Below, piece after piece: positions 58,378-64,000 of a DNA stretch of 64,000 nucleotides (positions within the stretch are counted from its first letter, which is position 1; the number at the start of each line of letters is the position of its first letter). Source of the DNA: Erythrophleum ivorense (taxonomy: Eukaryota; Streptophyta; Magnoliopsida; Fabales; Fabaceae). The stretch spans positions 62,001 to 126,000 of the forward strand of contig JAIUCV010000652.1 in NCBI GenBank assembly GCA_026724425.1, read 5' to 3'. Both the position numbers and the translations under genes were made by a program. The notes below the pieces were generated by a model. It was given only the letters and a program-made list of their open reading frames with translations. It was not told the DNA's origin and made no database searches.

Positions 58378-61234
58378 TGTAACACCCCAAAATTAATTAA
58401 GGTATTAATCATGGATTTAGGTTAATTAAGAATAATTAATATAGAACAATCGAGTAAGTTAAATGAATAAAAATTTTAGAGAGATAAATTATTAATATGA
58501 GTTAAGAATTAATTAGGATAGAAACTTCATCTAGGCCTAAATTAATGTAGGAGATCATGATAAGAGGCTAATGGAGGCCTAATAAATTAGGTACAAACCC
58601 AATCAGATTTAATGAATTAAGGGCCCAAGACCCAACTTCCATAAGCTCTTATAAATAGCCTAGTAAACTTTGTGTAGACCCAAAACAATGGAGCTCCTAA
58701 AACTAGGTCTAGCCCAATGAAATTCTTTAACCCAACACCTTAAAGCTGGCCTAATAAAGCTAAAAATCTGAAGCCCATTTGGAGTTGGATCTTGGAGCAG
58801 CCTATAACCCATAGAAAACCCTACTTAAACCCTAAAAACTAACCTAGTCTTCCCCCCATTCTACAGAATCACAAGAGACACACACAAAATTCGGAGGTCC
58901 AAAGGAGAGGCTAGAGTTCTTGGCATTTTTCCACATATTCACACTTCTAGAGCAAGATCAGCCAAGGTAATAGTTATATAACTTAATCCTCTCATCTTTC
59001 TCTTTAATTTGACCATATTAATGTTCCAATTAGAGCACTTTCACCCCCACCCAAAATCTAAAGCTTGCCATTTGATGTTTCCATGGTGAAATTTCGTAGG
59101 TTGAGGCTAAGGCTGACATTAGGTAAGTATAAACTCATCTTCTTGATGTATTTCTACTGGTTTGAGACCCCAATGATTGGATTATAGTATGGGTATTAAT
59201 TTTTTACGAATTTGTTTAGGATTTAGAGTGATATATTGAAGTTTCTGGTAGAAGACACCTTCATTCCAAATTTTAGGACTTTATAGTGTGGGGGAGGATT
59301 TTGTACCACTGGTGGCTTTTGCAATTTGTCTACAAGTGAGGTAACCGGGAACTATATTAATTCCATGCATATATCTATTTTAATTTCATATTTGTTGTAC
59401 ATGAATGATTTGAAATGCTAAATGAATTGGTTAGTTATCTATTGTATTGTGATTGGACCTTGTGAGTCCATGGTGGAGTTGTGGTGCGGTTACCACCCAT
59501 ACATGTGCTTCGATCGAGCACCGAGTTATGATCAAACCCCAGATGCACTGAGCCCTGATTATGCTCAATAGGAAGTAGGTGCCGTGAACGGGCCTCTCCC
59601 GGTGTTAATAGCCTTTAACATGTGGAATTATGATTGCTAGTATAGAATAGTAATCAATATAGCCTAATTGTTTCATTTACTGATGTGACTGGTATGTTTT
59701 TCTAATGTTTAAGTGGAATCATGCATGTATGTTAATTAAACTGAAATATATGATGGAATTTACCTTGGTTACTGAGATTCGCATCTCACCCCATTTCATG
59801 GGATTATACTTTCAGGTGAAGACTCTTCGGGTAAGGATAAGGGGAAGCAAGTGGATGAAAATCCATGAGCTCTAACCATGTTGGGAGAAGGCTACACTTA
59901 GGCTGATTTATTTAGTATAGATGTTAAATTTTGTATTCCTTTTTGTATAACATCATCATATAATCATGTTGCCAAGTGTAGGCTCTTATACATTGATTAC
60001 TTAGAATGTATCTATTGAGGAGTTAGGCCTCATCTTAATTTGATATTGGATGTATGAACCCATAACACCTGATGTATGAATGTTACTGAATTTATGGTAT
60101 GGTATATTGTTGGAAATATAATTATATGATGTATTAGATATTGATATGAACCATGGATGCATGAAATCTTTAGCGGAATGTGTAACGAATGTTAATTATC
60201 AATAGTGCATGAATTCTTGTTGTTATTACTTTATGGACTTGCTAATATTGGGTAGTTCGAGGAGTGGAAATTTACATTTAAGTTTTGAATTGGTAATGGT
60301 AGAATAGCTGAGTGAATAGAGTAGATAAATACCATTAGAGTGACATAAAATGAGAGGAAGGGGTCATAGGGTGTTCCTAAGATAAGAATTAGAGTGTATG
60401 GGACGAAATTTGGGAGATGTAGTTACAGGAGGGAGTCACGCCACGGCTAAGAAAGCCATGCCGCAGCCAAATGAGTGACAGAGGCGAGGGGCACCGCGGC
60501 ATGAGACATCTCGCCGCGGGGTAAGTGAAGAAAATTAGTCTGGGGAGTAACAGTGGCAATAAACACTGCGGCTTGAGGAATCTCGCCACTGCTCAGTGAG
60601 AAAAAAAATCGCCCAGGAGAGTCACAGAATAAAACCTCGCCGTGGCGCAACATGTACTGTCGCGGCTCTAGTTGAGGAAACAAAGTGGGGTGTGTCTAGT
60701 AGTGCGTCTCACTGCGGCAAAAATGTATTCCGCCGAGACGAGGATCGTGGGACTTAGAATAGTATCTCCAGGAGGCATTTCCGCTGCGGTGCCATGTAGG
60801 CTGGCCGCGGCGATGTTCCAACTCACCGCGGCTATCATTGCGTCAAATTTCACGAAAGTTGCCCAGTGGTTCCCGAGAGTAACTTAGCCACGGCACGAAA
60901 GGTCGGAGCTGCGACTCAAGTCTCCAAACTCCTACCTTTAGCCTAGAAACCCTAGTTTCTTCAATGGTAATGCTAAGAAATGATATAGGAACACTTATGG
61001 GAGGTTTTGTGTGTTGAAATTGATGGGTGGATGAATCGTAAACCCCTCATGATAGTATAAACTCTTTTATGCATTCTCACGTTTGTGGTTGTTTAGTGAT
61101 GACCCTAACATTAAGGTTCAAATTTTCCCATATTTTCATAATGTAATAAATTGTAACAACTCCAAACCTTGATCATTAATTATTAATCACATATTTGAAC
61201 ATAATTACTATGCGTAGAAGATAGGGTTGTCACA
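58378..61234 (+). mobile_element. Family-B solo LTR in E1 3' LTR
   Basis: It starts TGTAACACCCCAAAATTAAT and ends AGGGTTGTCACA, 2,857 bp, flanked by AACAT (58373-58377) and ACCAT (61235-61239), one mismatch. Removing it restores the A-LTR text CTCCATG...CCATGATGATGC. It contains TATAAATA at 58650-58657 and CAGCCAAGGTAATAG near 58959. ATTAGGTAAGTATAAAC lies near 59119, ACTGAGATTCGCATCTCACC near 59772, and a GC-rich array at 60425-60920. There is no coding content. Confidence 0.92.
60425..60920. repeat. GC-rich array of CCGCGG palindromes in B solo LTR
   Basis: This stretch is GC-rich in an otherwise AT-rich window. CACCGCGGC, CTCGCCGCGG, GGCCGCGGCG, TCACCGCGGC and GTCGCGGC, with mutated relatives such as CACTGCGGC and GCCACGGC, recur every 25-60 bp. 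They often alternate with GAGACATCTC- or GAGGAATCTCG-like words. The short open frames here follow from this composition. Confidence 0.65.
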
Positions 61235-63109
61235 ACCATGATGATGCATTATATTTTTTAAATGATGTTTATAATGTTTGTTTTAGTTTGCTTGAGTATG
61301 GTGAGGCTAAGAACCCTTAGCCATGGTGAGGATGAGTCAAGAACCCTTAAGATTGGTTGAGACAAAGTAAAGAGTCTCCCAAAAGTGGGTTAATTTCCAA
61401 GAGCAAGGTTGAGTCCAAAAACCTCTTAAAAAATGGGTGACGCAATTCCAAAATTCACAAGTAAATGGGTGAGACCAATCCACTTGCTTGGCAAGCCTTT
61501 GTATGTTATGTATGACTTATTCAAATGTTGAAAATGCTTCTTGAATGTTTGCACATGTTCACATGCCCATGCATGCATTTATAAGACTTGTTTTATATCT
61601 TTTATGTATGATTGAATGGGAGATGAGCTATTGTGATTCTTTGAATCTCATTCCCTCCTCTCTAATGATCTAACATGCTAGGTGGACTAAGAGATCAAGG
61701 AAATGGAAGCCAACCACATGAGAAATGAGAGCTTGACACTAATTGCATGGATTTGGCTACTTTAAGGCTTTATGAATGATAATTAATGTAATCTATTATT
61801 GTATAAGACCCATGACCTCTTGAACATGTATAATTATGTATATATGTGATGTAGAAATGAGAGATTATGTTATGTGAACTTTAGAATGTATATTGAGTAG
61901 GTTATGGCAAACTAGCTTCTTGAATGGCTTAAGCATTAGTGTATAAATGGAAGTGGAATGGCCAAATTGAGATGCATGAGGTTTAGGACCTTTTTGGCAG
62001 TTCATACAAGTCCTAATTATGCTTATAAACTTACCCAAAAGGTGCCAAACATCAAGGGAAACCATTTGGACATTTCGGTATCCTATATGGAGCATAAATT
62101 GACCATATTGGAAACCTATATCACTTTTTGTCCAAATGAGCTCTTCTTTATCTAAGATTTTGCACGTAATTAGAGCTTGTTGGAAGCTTTTTAGGAAGCT
62201 AAAGAACAAAATTTTTGGAGGTCTAAAGAATATTTGATGAATTTTCAAAGTTGAAAAAAATTCTGGTTTTAAACTGATATACTGTTTACTTGGTCCAAAA
62301 ATGATTTCTATCACACAGGGCCTAAATGATATCTAATTGCCACAAAAATGTTATATGGAGAAACTAGACATTCTTAGTGACTTGTGCCAACGGGAAGCAC
62401 CTCATTTGGAGGTCTAGAGAGGGAGATATGAATTTTTAAAGATTTTGCCCAGTATTGAGCACCTCAACTGACCTTAGGTATTGTTTGATTGGGTTTCAAG
62501 ATCTGGACATGCCTAAACTGGTTTGGAGTTATTTTTTATCTCTAGTTAACATCTGTGACTTTCCATATTCGTATCATTTGAATGGATTGGGTGTTTTTGG
62601 GATTAATTGGACATTTCTTAAATTTGCTATAAAAACCTATGATAGTACCAGTGGACAGCTAGACCTCTGGTCCTTTTCAAATGTCAAACATCTTCTGTGT
62701 TGTATTTCATGGCTTGGACATATTTGTAGCATAAATTAGACATGTGTAGCTTTCCAGAATGGCCAAGAATGCATGATTTTGATATTTCTAGAATTAGTTA
62801 TGATTTTCCAAAATTTGTGACAAAAAGGGGAGAATTCTAGCCGAAAATACAACTATATATTTTATGCTTCCCTTTGCTTTCCACAAGTTGTAGGCCACTT
62901 TTGGTGATTGAAATGAGTTGTATCCATGTAATTAAATATGATAATGTGATGTATGAGTTCACATCCATGAGACACTGAACGAAAAATTTATACGTGACGT
63001 AATGCTAAGAAATGCATTATTTTAATCCCTTTTTTCTTGCTCCTTCATGAAATGTGTGATGTAAAGTATGGGAATGTTCTGAAATGAGCCAGAAATATAT
63101 AGTGTTATA
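61235..63109 (+). mobile_element. E1 3' LTR, second part
   Basis: It resumes after the B solo LTR and aligns with 50031-51571, keeping the roughly 309 bp that the 5' LTR lost. It ends ATAGTGTTATA, with TA in place of the terminal CA, followed by GTAAG. Confidence 0.92.
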
Positions 63110-64000
63110 GTAAGTTTCTTTTAAAGGTCCATGATGCTAGGAATGATAGGTGACAAATTTTTTTTTTTTGGTGTTTGATGTTAACTAAGACATTGGTTTT
63201 GGTACATTAAGATCTCTAGAGAGTTGAGAATCTATATTGGCTTTAGAACTTTACACAATTAAGTGAGATAACTGGGGTTAATTTTAATTCCTTACATATG
63301 TGCATTGTTAATATGATATTTGCCATATAATATGTTTTACTGTGCTAAATGATTAGTTGGCTACTTCATTGTCGTTCTAAGCTATGAGCGAGTCTTTGGT
63401 GGAGCTATTATGCAGCTGCCATCCATGCATTGTACTTTGATCGAGCATCAAGTTGTGATCAAACTCATGAATGCACTAAGCCTAGAGTGTGCTCATTGGA
63501 GAGTTGGTCCATAGACGGGCCTTTCCCTTTGATATTGGCTTTTAACATGATGTATGTTATTGTTAGTGTAAAATAGTAGTCACTAGTAGTCTAACTAGTT
63601 CATTTATTAATCATGATGATGCTTTTGGTAACTATGTTTAATATGCATTTATACTAATTAAATTGTACTTATGTATGGAATTTCTCTTCGATTATTGAGA
63701 TTCATGTCTCACCCCCTTTTACGGGCTAATAATTTCAAGTGAAGGTTCCTCGATTATGGAAAAGGGAAAGCAAGTGAATGAACATCCATAGCTTAAAGCC
63801 TTGTGTGGCATCTTTACACTTAGACCATTTTGTTTTAGAGTAGATACTATCATTTTGTAATTTGTCTTGTATAGTATCATGATGCACTTATATTGCCAAG
63901 TGTAGGCCTCTTGATGTTCTATAACTAAGATTGAATTTATCAGGAAGTTATACCTTGTAGTACTTGAAATCTAATGTATGTACTTAATTATGATTTGATG
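63110..64000 (+). mobile_element. H 3' LTR (family B), third part, running off the window
   Basis: After one GTAAG copy the B-LTR text resumes. Recognisable blocks shared with 46680-47200 and 59340-59900 are AACTGGGGTTAATTTTAATTCC (about 63267), GTCTTTGGTGGAGCTATTATG (about 63390), TGATCGAGCATCAAG and TGAGATTCATGTCTCACCCC (about 63694). A T13 run lies near 63158. The LTR end is not reached. Confidence 0.83.

Larger units (their letters stand above)
48258..63109 (+). mobile_element. Element E1, full-structure family-A Ty3/gypsy retrotransposon
   Basis: It is flanked by perfect GTAAG copies (48253-48257 and 63110-63114). It has both LTRs, primer site, gag, protease, RT, RNase H, integrase and polypurine tract in order. 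It is 14.85 kb with the B solo LTR in its 3' LTR, and about 12.0 kb without. Over the first 168 aligned LTR bases I count about 19 differences, 15 of them transitions, so it is not young. It carries many stops, several frameshifts and lost catalytic residues in protease and integrase. Confidence 0.94.
2033..64000 (+). mobile_element. Element H, outermost Ty3/gypsy (chromovirus-like) retrotransposon
   Basis: Coding pieces at 2033-3682, 34519-35046 and 43071-44305 join in collinear order as protease, RT, RNase H and integrase once E2 and the 35047-43070 insertion are removed with one copy of each target duplication. About 3.4 kb of internal sequence is visible. A polypurine tract and a family-B 3' LTR follow. 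The 5' LTR, primer site and most of gag lie left of the window. H is closely related to but distinct from E1 and E2, and carries a different LTR family. All other elements in the window lie within its span. Confidence 0.88.

Noticed and set aside
60389..60887. Open frames on both strands in the GC-rich stretch
   Set aside because: GC-rich DNA has few stop codons. The products follow the palindromic repeat and no other B LTR keeps the frame.
61865..62314. Minus-strand 149-codon frame (also 12731-13051)
   Set aside because: It lies antisense in the second half of the family-A LTR. The copies do not keep a common start or length, and no domain is seen.
63158..63171. T-run as a poly(A) tail of a minus-strand LINE or SINE
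   Set aside because: The B-LTR sequence continues on both sides and no target duplication or 5' body is visible.
1..64000. Host protein-coding genes, tRNA or rRNA genes, CRISPR arrays, prokaryotic operons
   Set aside because: Every stretch can be assigned to a retroelement or LTR. Direct repeats are LTRs and target duplications, not spaced CRISPR units.

Overview
The window is repeat-derived DNA from a plant nuclear genome, most likely a flowering plant. It is AT-rich, and I find no host gene, rRNA, tRNA or CRISPR array. Every recognisable protein belongs to a Ty3/gypsy LTR retrotransposon. The integrase C-termini carry a chromodomain-like ATWELEE motif followed by a YPxLF-type end. This, long LTRs and initiator-tRNA-Met primer sites point to chromoviruses of the Tekay/Del type. 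I cannot name the species.

The 64 kb reads as one old element, here called H (plus strand), blown apart by successive insertions. H begins at 2033, where a minus-strand family-A LTR (1-2032) abuts it. Its protease/RT/RNase H runs to 3682. A complete family-A element, E2 (3683-34518, target duplication GTTTT), interrupts it. RNase H and linker resume at 34519-35046. A second insertion (35047-43070, duplication GGTAC) follows. The H integrase occupies 43071-44305, and the H 3' LTR (family B) starts at 44351. That LTR holds another B LTR (45066-48122) and a second complete family-A element, E1 (48258-63109, duplication GTAAG). It then continues past the window end.

E2 is itself riddled. Its 5' LTR holds a family-D solo LTR (5865-12441), which holds a family-C solo LTR (7557-10537), which holds an intact 331-bp TRIM (8781-9111). 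This makes a nest five levels deep. Its gag holds C2 (15019-17417) and its RT holds C3 (18859-21192). Its integrase holds a minus-strand B solo LTR (22374-27202) with a family-G solo LTR inside (22660-25802). Its 3' LTR holds C4 (30420-33030). E1 carries a B solo LTR (58378-61234) in its 3' LTR. The 35047-43070 insertion is a minus-strand A-related LTR complex with C5 (37290-39641) inside. Without their inserts, E1 and E2 are each about 12 kb with LTRs of about 3.6 kb.

No element is coding-competent. All three gag-pol regions carry stops, frameshifts and some lost catalytic residues. The layout records insertion order. H is oldest, the A and B families each inserted into the other, and C copies and the TRIM are late arrivals. 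Exact 5-bp duplications, read by eye, fix most boundaries. The interior of 35047-43070 is the least certain part.
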